This document shows, piece after piece, positions 23,525-47,344 of a DNA stretch of 60,258 bases. The position numbers were made by a program, and so were the translations under genes. This DNA is from Auxenochlorella pyrenoidosa (Eukaryota > Chlorophyta > Trebouxiophyceae > Chlorellales > Chlorellaceae): assembly GCA_001430745.1 (NCBI GenBank), contig KQ482069.1, forward strand, positions 141,378-201,635, written 5' to 3'. Numbering within the stretch: position 1 is the stretch's first letter; every line of letters begins with the position of its first letter. The notes under the pieces were generated by a model. That model did not search any database. It saw only the letters and a list, made by a program, of their open reading frames with translations, and was not told the DNA's origin.

Positions 23525-25404
23525 TCAGGAGGCCTGCTTGAAGCCGCTGCCAGGGCCCAGCCGCTCCAGCTGCACCTCCAGCTTCTCGGCCACAGCAGAG
23601 GCCCAGGCCTGCGGGCGATCGGGTGAAACGTTGGGACCAAGCAGATGTCAGGAGGCTGCGAACGACCGGCTGCATCGCCAGAGCAAGGCAAATTGGTGAG
23701 AGACGCTGTCAAGGTGCGAGCACCATGAGGGCAGATCAGACCGCGGCTAGGGAGGCACAGCGGCAGCGGCCATGCAAGCATGTGTTGCTGATCGCCGCAA
23801 GGCTTGCATGTGCATGGTCAGGTGGGTGTGGCGGGCAGCAGCACGCTTGCCTGGTCGAGGCGGGTGAAGCCGCGCTGCGTGTCCGACCCAATGACCAGCA
23901 CCGACTGGGGCCCCACCGGCTGGATCAGCGCAGCCTGGCAGTTGGCGGGGAGGTAGGGGGCAAACTCCAGCCGGCCTGCAGGCAGGGCGGGCAGCCGGGT
24001 GCAGGCACAGGGTGGAGCGAGTGGGCGACAGGCAGTACTGCACTACCACTGCTCAGCAGCGGCAGGCGCCCGGCATGGCTCCTGCCTATTGGCCGCACTC
24101 GACTCCAGCTTCGGGAACGCCCTGCTCTTGCACTCTCACTTCCAAGCATCGTCAGCGTTGCCAGCACCCTCGCAAGCCCGGCCCCCACCTGGGAAGAGCA
24201 CCAGGTTGGCCAGGTAGTTGCCCGTCCCGCTCTTCATCGCCTGCTGGCAGATGGGGCCGGGCGCCGCGGCCCCGGGGCGCTGCCCCGCGGGCGCAACCCC
24301 CACCTGCATCAGGCAGCGCCCGCGGTGGAAGAGCACCAGGCAGCGCGCGCGGCTGGTGCTGCGCAGCGCGTCCCACGCCCTGCAACAGCAAGCCACGGGG
24401 GGAAGGACCGAGCTTGGTGCGTCGCTCCACCCATGCCTGGGAGGCATACAGCCCAGAGCCCCGTGGGCTGTGGCCACCATCTGTTTGGGCTCTGGGCTGC
24501 ATGACGAGCAGGTCCACCCGGGCGGCAGCGATGCGGCCCCGCGCAGCCGCACACCCCGCAAGGCACGCCTGCCACCTCACCACTGCAGCTCCGCCAGCAG
24601 CGGCCTGGGCAGGCCGGGCGCGTAGAAGGCAGCCGGCTCCCCCTCCAGCTCCACCCGCTGCGGGTCCTTGGGCCTCAGGCTGAGCCACTGCAGGCCCGTG
24701 AGCACCAGCACCGCCGACATGACGATGACCAGCACGTCGGCGCGGCTCTGCGCCGAGCCGGCAGACACGACCGGGGCGATCTGCGGCGGCGCGGGCGGGA
24801 GAGGAGGGTGCGAGCGGGTTGAGGAGGGGCCTAGCAGGCAGCAGGCTGGCGCATGGCCATGCACAGCGCCGGCGGGCAATCCAGGCATGCGCAAGCCGGG
24901 TGAGCTGCAGAAGCGCCCAGGCACAGCCCAGCCTGTGGCTGCCTGCCTCCCCATGGGAGCGTCCTGCTGCCTGCTGTGCCCACTGGCGTCCTGATCTGCT
25001 CGGCCGTGTATCAATGCACTGCGCCCTCACCCCAGAGGCCACGCGGTTGGCCACCACGCCTGCGATGCCTGCTGCACCGGCCACCAGAGGCAGCGCACGG
25101 AAGGCATCTGGGAAGCGAGCCACCAAGCCCCCCTCCTCCTGCGGACCAGGGACCACGTGGCATGTGCATGCTGCATGAGACTGGTCACCGTGTCGAAGAT
25201 CCAAGCAGGGCGCAGAGAATGGGCAACGCAGCAGCCGGCGCAAGGCCAGCGCACCTGCTGCTGCGTGGCGGCGGCTTGGGGAGCCGCCAGGCGCCGCTGC
25301 CGCGCCCGCGCATTGTGACCCAGCGGCTGTGCATTTGCTGGCGAGAGAGTGTGCCCGCGTTGGAGTGTGCACAAGCTGCTGCCTGTGTGCTGAAAGACCG
25401 CCAT
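23525..25404 (-). CDS. CCB4: Cofactor assembly factor of complex C (CCB4-type), plastid membrane
   Basis: CCB proteins attach haem ci to cytochrome b6 in the thylakoid membrane. Exons 25404-25255, 25138-25031, 24780-24581, 24379-24189, 23975-23851 and 23608-23525 join to 285 residues. A transit peptide of about 50 residues comes first. The first membrane segment is around ALPLVAGAAGIAGVVANRVA; the second is DVLVIVMSAVLVLTGLQWLSL. The soluble domain follows, with the family's PGPICQQAMKSGTGNYLANL, YLPANCQAALIQPVG and RGFTRLDQAWASAVAEKLE. The order matches the CCB2/CCB4 family, and the LTGLQWLSLRPK context favours CCB4 over CCB2. Intron 5 starts with GCAAGC at 23850. Confidence 0.85.
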
Positions 25405-25762
25405 GGTGAGAGCTTGGGCCACGGCTAGTCGAGAGCTGGTGCCACGATTGGAAAGCGCAGCGTGCTGCCTGATTAATGTCTGATGATCGCAAAGCTTGGT
25501 GAGGACGGCTCCTGGCGCCTGTTGTCTTTGGTGCTGCGCCTGTCCTGCCGGTGGTGGCAAGCTGCAGCGACCAGCTTCAAGTGCAATCCTTGTTCAATAA
25601 CCTCAATAGCCTTCAAGTCCCAACTGTGTGCGATCATTTGTGCGCCATCAACCTCGCAGCTGAGGGTTTTTGCTGCCCAAACTCCGCGCTCGCTTTTCCC
25701 AACCTTTAATTTTAATCGCAGCACGATACAAAGACCTTCACAACGTCAGAGAGCGCCCAGAC
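25405..25762. promoter_or_regulatory. Divergent promoter region between CCB4 and the GNAT gene
   Basis: 358 bases between opposed start codons of two plastid-targeted proteins, so shared regulation is possible. The region is AT-richer than its surroundings around 25560-25740. No TATA box is certain. Confidence 0.55.
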
Positions 25763-27515
25763 ATGGTAGGTCCAGTGCTGGCAGCAGAGGCAGCAGCGGC
25801 GGCGCCTGCAGCTGTGCTGCCGCGTCGCCCGCTGCTGCCACGCAGACGGCGAGCGCATGCAGCATCAGCATCAGCGTCAGCAGCAGATCTGGAGGCTGCA
25901 TTGACGCAGCTGACGGTGCGGCGGGCGCAGTCGCCTGCAGAGCTTCGTGCAGCGGGCAGCCTGCGGGCCGCCGCCTTCAGCCTGGTGCCCCCCGACCGCA
26001 GCGACTTTGCCCGGCAGGTGGGCTGCCCTGCCGGCATCGCTGTGCTTATCGCTGCAATGCTGCGACCCAATGCATCATTGCAGTGCAGCCTGCATGCTGT
26101 TTGTATTATCTCCACTGAACTGTACCGTTGGAAATCAGCCTGCGGGCTGGAAATGATGCCACGGGCGCCTGAACGCTGCCCCACAGCGGCGATGTGTTGC
26201 GCCAGTGAGGGCCCTCCCGCAAGGGTTGGATCCCTGCCTGGCACTTGTCCACCTCCCTCCCTCCCTCCCTCCCTCCCTCCGTCCCCCGTCCCCCCCCCCC
26301 CCCGCCCGCAGTCTTTCCTGCGCATGAAGGCCGATGCTGCTTGGCAGGCCCTAGAGGCAAAGGTGGCGGGCACCGACGTCGAGTACAAGGATGTGCGAGT
26401 CACGCCGCTCATCGCCGTGACGCTCGTGGAGGCGCTGCCGCGCGGCGCAGAGGGCGCCTGCCTGCTGCCGGCAGAGGTGCGCGCCGGGGGTGGCGGCGGG
26501 AGGGGGTGCGGCTGCCCCGCTGGCGCGGGTGTGGCCCGATGACACGTGGGGACCGCCTTGCAGGGCAGTTTGCCCGGCCCAGCCTGCCTCTAGAGCTCCT
26601 CGTCCCTGTGCTGCCTGGCCCGCTGCGTTCCACCCGTCGTGTCCCGCCTGTCTGCTGCTGTTCACCGGCACGTGCCCGCTGCCTGCCTTGTGTGCTTCTG
26701 CTGTTCCCTGCAGCCTGGCGGCAGCCCCCAGCTGGTGGTGGGGACCTGCGACCTGAACCAGGGGATCAAGTGAGCCGCTGCCGCTGCCGCCAGGGCTTCG
26801 TGACCCGGCTGGCACTGCACGCCTGCACTGCCTGCTCTCACTGGCAGCCGGCGGGTGGGCCGGGTGGGCGGAATGAAACCATCAGGCGGGAGATTGCGGT
26901 CACAGCGCAGCGCCGGGCGTCAGATCGAGGGGTCATCAGAATGTGCTCTGCCCTTGCTCAGGCCCATCTGAGCATCATTTGCTACCCACCCCTGCCCCGC
27001 AGCCTGCCAGCTGAGGATCTCATAGGGCAGCTGCCCGCGGAAGGGGACAAGCGGAGGCTGCGAGCCTACATCAGCAACGTGGCGACGTGGGAGGGGGCGC
27101 GACGCCGCGGCGTGGCCCGAGCCCTGATGGCGGCGGCGGCGCGGGAGGCGGCAGCGGCTGGCGTGCAGCATCTGTATGGTGGGTGGGTGGGTGGGTGGGA
27201 GGGGGTGGGGGGGCGGGGGTGGAAGGGAATGGTTTCATGTAGGTGGATTGATGTGGGTGGCGGAAAATAGGTTTCCCATCCTGCAGCGCAACATTGGCGG
27301 GCAGGGTTTCGAACTTGGCGTCGCCTGCTGTGCAAATTTGCGCAACTTGCGTCCTGCCGCTGCCGTTCCACCCTGCAGTTCATGTGGAGGCGTGCAACTC
27401 GGCAGCGGCGGCGCTGTACCTCAGCAGCGGCTTTGACGTGGAGAGCGAGGAGGCTGAGGCTTTTGCCCGGGCTCAGAACCGCAACCGCCGCCTGCTGCTG
27501 CATTGCAAGCTGTGA
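25763..27515 (+). CDS. GNAT-family N-acetyltransferase, probably plastid
   Basis: Transfers acetyl from acetyl-CoA to an amine; the substrate is unknown. Exons 25763-26017, 26312-26476, 26714-26769, 27003-27178 and 27379-27515 join to 262 residues. Residues 1 to about 45 are alanine/arginine-rich and look like a transit peptide. The GNAT core begins at LTVRRAQSPAELRAAGSLRA. The acetyl-CoA loop appears as YISNVATWEGARRRGVARAL (motif A: V-A, then R-R-G-V-A/G), and motif B as VHVEACNSAAAALYLSSGF. This layout resembles the plant plastid GNAT proteins that acetylate protein N-termini and lysines. The intron before exon 2 has a 14-C polypyrimidine tract. Confidence 0.85.
26252..26303 (+). repeat. 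(CTCC)n followed by a C homopolymer in GNAT intron 1
   Basis: CCTC repeats at 26252-26280 are followed by C runs to 26303, immediately before the 3' splice site at 26311. Confidence 0.9.
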
Positions 27516-27972
27516 GCACATGGGAATGCAGATGCTTTCTCCGAGCGAGGCACCAGAAGCCATCGGTCAGAGGTGCTCGTGCCAGTGAGAGAGCTTCCTC
27601 GCTACGGCACGTCCCCATGCCAGATCGCCATGCAGCTGCTGTCAAGCAGATGTCGCTGTTGCTTGCGCTGCATCAGGTCATCCTTGTGCGGGCCTGCTTT
27701 GCTGGAGTTTTGGATGCCTCAGGCACGCAGTGGCACTGAAGGCAGTGGTACCGACAGGCTGGCGGCGGGCTTGTCCATAGGCACATGATGCAGCAGCGAT
27801 GTGAAGGATTGCATTCTTTACATCTGCACTTGGTCATGAGTTACTAGATTGCCTGTTGAGGCCTGGGCGCCCCTTCCTAAAGCCTGGCGCCACTGGCCTG
27901 CGAAACAAGCTCCGTTTCCCACCGGGTTGTTTTCGTCTCTGATGATCTCGAACTATAAGTAAGCTGCAGGCG
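27516..27972. other. Intergenic region between GNAT and the CHD gene
   Basis: 457 bases with the GNAT 3' UTR and the CHD promoter. It is less GC-rich than the flanking exons, and no exon or RNA gene was seen. Confidence 0.5.
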
Positions 27973-41648
<13,676 letters not shown>

Positions 41649-42002
41649 CGGCTTGCCTGCCCAGAGCAAGGGACAGGCCTGCATGCTTAGGACCGTCAAA
41701 CGCCGCTGCTCAAGCCCTGCAGACCTTCACTTCATCTTCCAAAACTCTCTTGCTGTACAAAATCTGAACAGAGGGAAGAGACCGCATGGTACGAAAGTGT
41801 TGGGTCGAGGCCCGGATGTTGTTGCAATGCAGCCAGGAGAAGGCTGCATGGGGCGGTCCCATTGAACGTTCTATGAGCGACCACTCTGACGTGGTGCAAA
41901 GGAAAGGAGGGTGAAAGACAGGGCAGGCCCTTGCAGCACGAAGCGCGTTAACAGGCTCAACACTTGAACGGTCAGGCGCTGCCGCCCTGGGCACCAGTCC
42001 CA
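41649..42002. other. Convergent 3' region between CHD and the NHL-repeat gene
   Basis: 354 bases with both 3' UTRs. A stretch at about 41895-41935 resembles 59058-59094 downstream of the paralogous gene (TGGTGCAAAG, then GGGCAGGCCCT). No exon was seen. Confidence 0.5.
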
Positions 42003-45000
42003 TCAGGGGCGGGGGCGCGTCGGCAGCGGGAGCAAGCTTGCTTGCTGCCGTTGGCTGCTCCCGTCTGCAGCCTCCCCTCCTTCATAGAGGGTGCGCCGGG
42101 CACCAGCCTGCACGCGGGATGGAAGGCAGCACATTAGCCTGGCAGGCAATGAGTGGCTCTACCCTTCACTCTCTGCCTCCGTTTGTGCCTTCCTGTGCAC
42201 AGCAAAAACCGCCAAAACACTGCACTGAGCCCTACTTGCATGCGATGGAATCAACAGCCCGTAGCCGCCTTGCTGCCCCCATCACAGACAGGGCCCTCAC
42301 CAGGCGGCAAACGGAACCGGAGCCGGCCCGCTCGCAGCGCAGCTGTGCACAGCAGGGGTTGAGCACCGAGCAGGCCTGGCCGATGGCGCGGCAGGGCTGG
42401 CAGTAGCCGGAGCGGCCTCCGATCAGGGCCTTGCACACGAGGCGGGGGCAGCAGTCGGCGGAGCGCACACACACAGAGTTTTGTGTGCGGCAGACCTGCG
42501 AGGGCAAGGGGGGGCCGATCATTGCTTGTTAGAGGCAGGGACGCATCCGGTGCTTTGAGCCTTTATAGAAAGGGCCAGCGTCGCGGCGCAAAGCTCAGAG
42601 AGGCATGGCCGCACCGGTGTTGCGGGGCGCGGGGGCGGGCGAAGGGTGGGTGGCTTGGGGCTGGGCCGAACCGGGGGAGGGCGCGGCTTCGTCTTTGGCG
42701 GCGGAGGGGGGCGAGGCGAGGGTGGCGAAGGCTTGGGGGGAGAGGGGCGGGGTGGTGGTGGAGGTGATGGAGAGGGCGAGGGTGGTGGGGGCGATGGCGA
42801 AGGAGGCGGGGGAGAGGGCGATGGCGGTGGGGGGGCCGGGATGCTGCACATGCGGGAGCAGGAACCACAGGACATGAATCAGTCACCTGGCAAGCGAGCG
42901 CCACCAGTGTCGACGGCAGGCTGGCCAGGCTAGGCACCCTTGCAGGCAATGATGTCTACGCATATGCAATCGCAAGGCGCTCAGGATGTGGCCTGCATCG
43001 CCGGCCTTGCCCCCGGGGGTCTGCCCAGTACCGTGTAACGTGCGCTGCACAGTCACAACCGCCCGCGGCCAGCACTGACCCAGCAGGGCAACCGCCACAG
43101 CTCACAGCGTGCTCTCAAACAACGCGACTTCGTTGTTTATGTAATCGGCCACTGCCACGACCGCAGGCTCCACGCCAGCAGACTGAACCACCGCAATGCC
43201 CATGGGACGGAAGCTCGCCGCCTGCCCGCTGAATGAGGCAAGCACGGTGCCGTCGGCAGCCAGCTGCACCACGCTGCCGGCGTTATACCTGCGGGCATGC
43301 AACATGCCAGAGAATGGTGGTGTGGGCAGGAGCATGCATTCGTCAACGAGGCTGCAGTTTGTCAGAGGCGGAGGTGCACAAGCTGGGCCTGCGCCCCGCT
43401 GTGCTGCCCACAAGGCTTGGAAGGCGGCAGCCAGCGCCTTGGCCAGCCTCTCACAGGGAAGCAAACAGCGTGCCGTCGGCCGCAAAGAGCAGGGCGGATG
43501 CGCCTGCGCCTGTCAGGTTGAACTTGCTCTGGAATGCGCCGTCGGCGGTGGACAGCAGCTGGATTCGAAAGGGGCTGTCGCCCTCGCCCACTGCAGCGAC
43601 CAGTCCGAAGGAAAGCAGTTGCAGGGCGGTACCAGCAGCAGCGAACAGCAGCAAGGCAGCGTTGCATGCGGGCAGTGCTGCAGTGGACAAGGCTGGTGGC
43701 GTAGCAGCTGTTGGCTGCCCACCATAGACGTTTGTTCCTGAGACGGCGCAGCTGTAAGCTTGGCCAAACTGCATGCGGAGAAGAGCAGGGAGGAGGATGC
43801 AAGAGAGGGACGTGAGGGTAACAGCAGCGGGGAGAGTCTGCCTTACAGTTCGCGCCTCGGCCACCACTAGGTTGCGTGACAGTCCTGACTGTTGCCATGA
43901 GGCCATGCACCCGCTTCAGCTACCAGAGCTGGCAATGAAGTATTCCTTGGTGCCGCAGCAGTGGTTGGTGGTGCAGACAGGCGCACGCTCGAAATGTGAC
44001 AAGCGGGAAATGTGACACATGGGCGACGCACCTGGCCATCCCCCGAGCCACTCGCGCCGCTAGCCCACTGCCAGGTGCCTGAGGAGTCAAACTTCTGCAC
44101 CCGGTTTAGCGTGGCGTCCACCACGTACCTGGGGAGCAGACAAAAGCGGCAATGAGCGTCACAAGCATTGGGAGGCGCAGCCAGCAGCCTAACAAGCATG
44201 GAATCCATAAAACAGGTCATGCTGTAGGGAGCTTCCTTGAGGCACTTGCGACCGCGAGCTGATCCTGGGCCCCATGTCTCACACATTGTTCGAGGCATCC
44301 AGGCAGAGGCCGATGGGGCCTTGAAACTGCGTCAATAAACGGCACAGTGGAGTCTGGGCTACTGATGTTTGTCATGCAACGTGTTTCGCCGCAGCCTGGC
44401 ATTGAGGAATCTCAGCACTTCTGCAAGAGCGCATGCGGCAACAGCTGCTTGAGCGCGCAGCACACAGCTGGGCCTGCAGGCGCACTTGCTATACGCCCTG
44501 CCGTGTGGCATGCACTGCCAGCGTGCCCCTCACCTGCCCGTTGCCGGTGCCGGACGAACCAAACTGCGAGACGTAGTTGAAGGAGCTGTCGAACTTCTGC
44601 AGGCAGCCCGGCAGGCAGGTGCTGAAAGGGCTCAGACAGGTTGAGTGCATGATCGGGACAACGGCAGGGTGCCCGTCTGTTGGGGGCGCAACACCAAGCA
44701 GCCAAGCCTGCTGTGCATGAACAGGGCAAGACTCGGCACCTCGTGAGCGCACCTGCACCCTGGCGTTGCCAAAGTCCATGACGTATACGTTCCCTGCAGA
44801 GTCCACCTTGACATCTGTTGGGGTGACAAACTGGCCGTCCCCTGCAAGGCAGCAACCACGCGGCACTTTGTCAAGCTTGCAGGGCCCAGCAGAGCAAGGG
44901 CCCGCTCAGGGGTCAGCGTCGTCGCAGGAGGTAGCAGCAGGAAAAGCAGCCCTGAACTGGGAAGGGCACTGTGCATCAAAGTGCCGTCAACCCAATACAG

Positions 45001-46231
45001 GCCACGCTGCTTGCACAGGACACACATGCCAGGACAGCCGCAAAAACAGGCCAGCCCCCCCCCCCACCCCACCCACCCACCCCACCCCCTTTTGTGGTGT
45101 CGCGCCACAGCTTCAAAGCCACCAACCCTCCTCGATCCCCCCTCCTTGGGTTCTGGAACAAGCCCGCAGAACCGCTGTCATTCATGCCAGCCTCCGCAGC
45201 AGGAAAGGACAATCTGCCTTTGCTGCTGCCACGCGCAACTCACCACTTCCGCCTGTGCCAAACTGGCTCAAGTACGTGCCCGTGGCAGTGAACCTCTGCA
45301 CCCTGCGTGACATGTGTGGTGCATGGGAGGGCCTCGCCGCCGGCCTGGCGAGCCTGTAAAGGGCAGCGGCTGTCGAGGATTCGCTTGCCACCCTTACAGG
45401 CCTCAAGCACTGACCTGTTGTTGTTGATGTCTACGACCAAGAGGTTACCCCCAGCATCCAGCGCCATGCCTTGCGGATTGGCAAACTGCAAGGTTGACAG
45501 AGACAGCGGCTGTTGCTCCCCACGTGTCGGCTTTCAAAAACACGAGCAGGCGACTTGATGCGCATCTCCAGCCAGCCATGCCACAGGAGGCCATGGCCAC
45601 GAGTAAATACATATCTACCCAGGCCATGGTCCCAGTACAGGGGGAACACGGCCGCTTGCCGGCAAATGCAGGGTGCACGCACAGCAGATCCAGCAGGACA
45701 GGCGCATGGTCATGATTGCTGATGGTCGGGTGTCGTTGGCAGCGAGTGAGGGCAAGCTGCCTGCCAGCTCCCGGACTCAGTTGCAGACTCGACCCACCTG
45801 GCCGTTTCCACTCCCTGAACTGCCGATGGAGGAGTTGTACTGCAGGGAGGCCACCGGGCCGAAGCCGAGTTGCAGCACTTGTGCCTGTCTGATGGGCCCT
45901 CCAGGTGGGTTCCCCTACTGCCTGCCATGCTGGCTACCACCCAGGCAGATTGCCAGCAAGCGATCAGGGGCCCCTCCAACCGCACCTTGAAGTAGTGAGT
46001 GTCCAGCAAGGAGCGACCGCGCCTGCGGCCAGCACTGCCAAGCCCTGCTGCGCTGCCGCCAACTGCGCCTGCACGGCAGTGTGTGGTACCCAAGCACGGG
46101 TGTCGGCAGCGGCCTCTGGGACCTGGGGCCTGCTGGAGTTCGGGTCCCTGCATCCCTCCTAAAGCGTTCCCTTAACTCCCAAACTCACCCAGGCAGAGGA
46201 GCAGCGCCCACAGAAGGCCGGGGGGAGGCAT
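42003..46231 (-). CDS. Secreted NHL-repeat protein with SP/PP-rich linker and double cystine-knot C-terminus
   Basis: Fourteen exons join exactly to 553 residues: 46231-46189, 46068-45986, 45884-45798, 45485-45415, 45302-45244, 44841-44753, 44596-44534, 44326-44283, 44128-44032, 43768-43455, 43288-43106, 42843-42615, 42495-42301 and 42107-42003. The start MPPPGLLWALLLCLG is a signal peptide. Five or six NHL-type propeller blades follow (LDAGGNLLVVDINNNRVQRF, VDSAGNVYVMDFGNARVQ, LDASNNVYVVDATLNRVQ). An S/P-rich stalk (42843-42615) follows, as in hydroxyproline-rich wall proteins. The exon 42495-42301 has 12 cysteines in two knots of pattern C-x6-C-x5-CC-x4-C-x10-C and C-x6-C-x5-CC-x4-C-x8-C. 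The tail (AGARRTL to SLLPLP) is shared with the copy at the right edge. Probably a cell-wall or secreted protein; ligand unknown. Confidence 0.85.
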
Positions 46232-47344
46232 GTTTGCAGGGGAGCCGCTGGGTTGGCGGGCTTGTATCGCAGATGCCGGAAAGGGCTGGCTAAGCCCGGA
46301 CCGCAGACATCCCCGGGAAAACTAGGAGAACTGGGCACTGTGCAGATTTCGGTGGTGGTGGATGCGAGCTGGTGCCAGCACCGCTTCCAAATGGTGCTTG
46401 AGGCTCTGAGGCACGTGGTATGAAGCGATTCTTACATTCAGATATAGCAGTTGTGTTAGGCTACAGTACGGAGTCCTCAGCGGCGAAATCTCCATAGACA
46501 GCGCTGTCTTCCGCTCGGAAGGCCCGGGGCCAGCCTCCTCCTGTCCGGAACTCCAGCAATTTGTGAAAGGCACTGTGTTCTTTCTGAAAGGGCCCGCACG
46601 TCCGCCCCGAATCAGCCTGCTGAAGTCGCCGCCGCCACTGCCGCCCAGTGGTGGTCGCACCTGCTGCCATCGCTGCATTTGCACTGCAGCCGCACAGCAG
46701 CCCTCTGCACAGTAGCAGCTCGCTGGGTTGTGGGGCTGAGTAGAACGGAGAATGGTGGCCATGCACGACACTTGGGCGCCCGAACCTCACCCTGCGCGCC
46801 GGCAGGCGCATGGCCCCGGCCGGAGCCCCACCGGCCCGGGAACCTCAGCAGAGCGATGAACTCCAGCACTCTTGTTTATGATTACAGTCTGCCTGACCGC
46901 AACGGAACTTGAGACGAAGCCAGATAAACCATGGAGTCAGGCAATGACTGAGGCACAATGCATGGATGCGAAATGAGCTCTGGAGCTGCGGGGTGCAGCA
47001 GGCAGGAGGTCCTCAGAGACGCTTGCAATGGAAGGGTCGAGCCAGGGAGGGCCCCGCGTTGCTGCTCATCACGCTGCTGCTAGGCATGCGACCCTCCGTG
47101 GTGGTTCGTCTTGGTTGCCTTTGGGGGTGTGACGACGGATACAGAGGTAACGAGCCACAGGGAGCAGTCTCACAAAAGGATGAGCTGGGGCCACAGCTAT
47201 AAGGTCCCATGTACCAGAGTCAACGGAGTGCGCAGTGTCATTCAGGGCGATCGCTCAAAATCGATGGCAGCGCTTGCAGCCGCTGGCTGGGGGGCGGCTT
47301 TCTAAGACCCCTGCGCAGATGCTGCATACAGAGCTGCCGACGCC
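46232..47344. other. Intergenic region upstream of the NHL-repeat gene
   Basis: 1.1 kb with the promoter of the NHL gene and the 3' UTR of the cysteine-rich gene to its right. It is clearly lower in GC than the genes. Short open frames were examined on both strands and none had family signals or splice support. Confidence 0.5.

Noticed and set aside
42595..42949. Alternative frames of the proline-rich exon (histidine/arginine-rich or alanine/threonine-rich)
   Set aside because: Only the SP/PP frame joins in phase to both neighbours and matches the paralogue at the right edge.
46232..47344. Short open frames between the NHL and cysteine-rich genes
   Set aside because: No splice support, family signal or codon bias; lower GC fits non-coding DNA.
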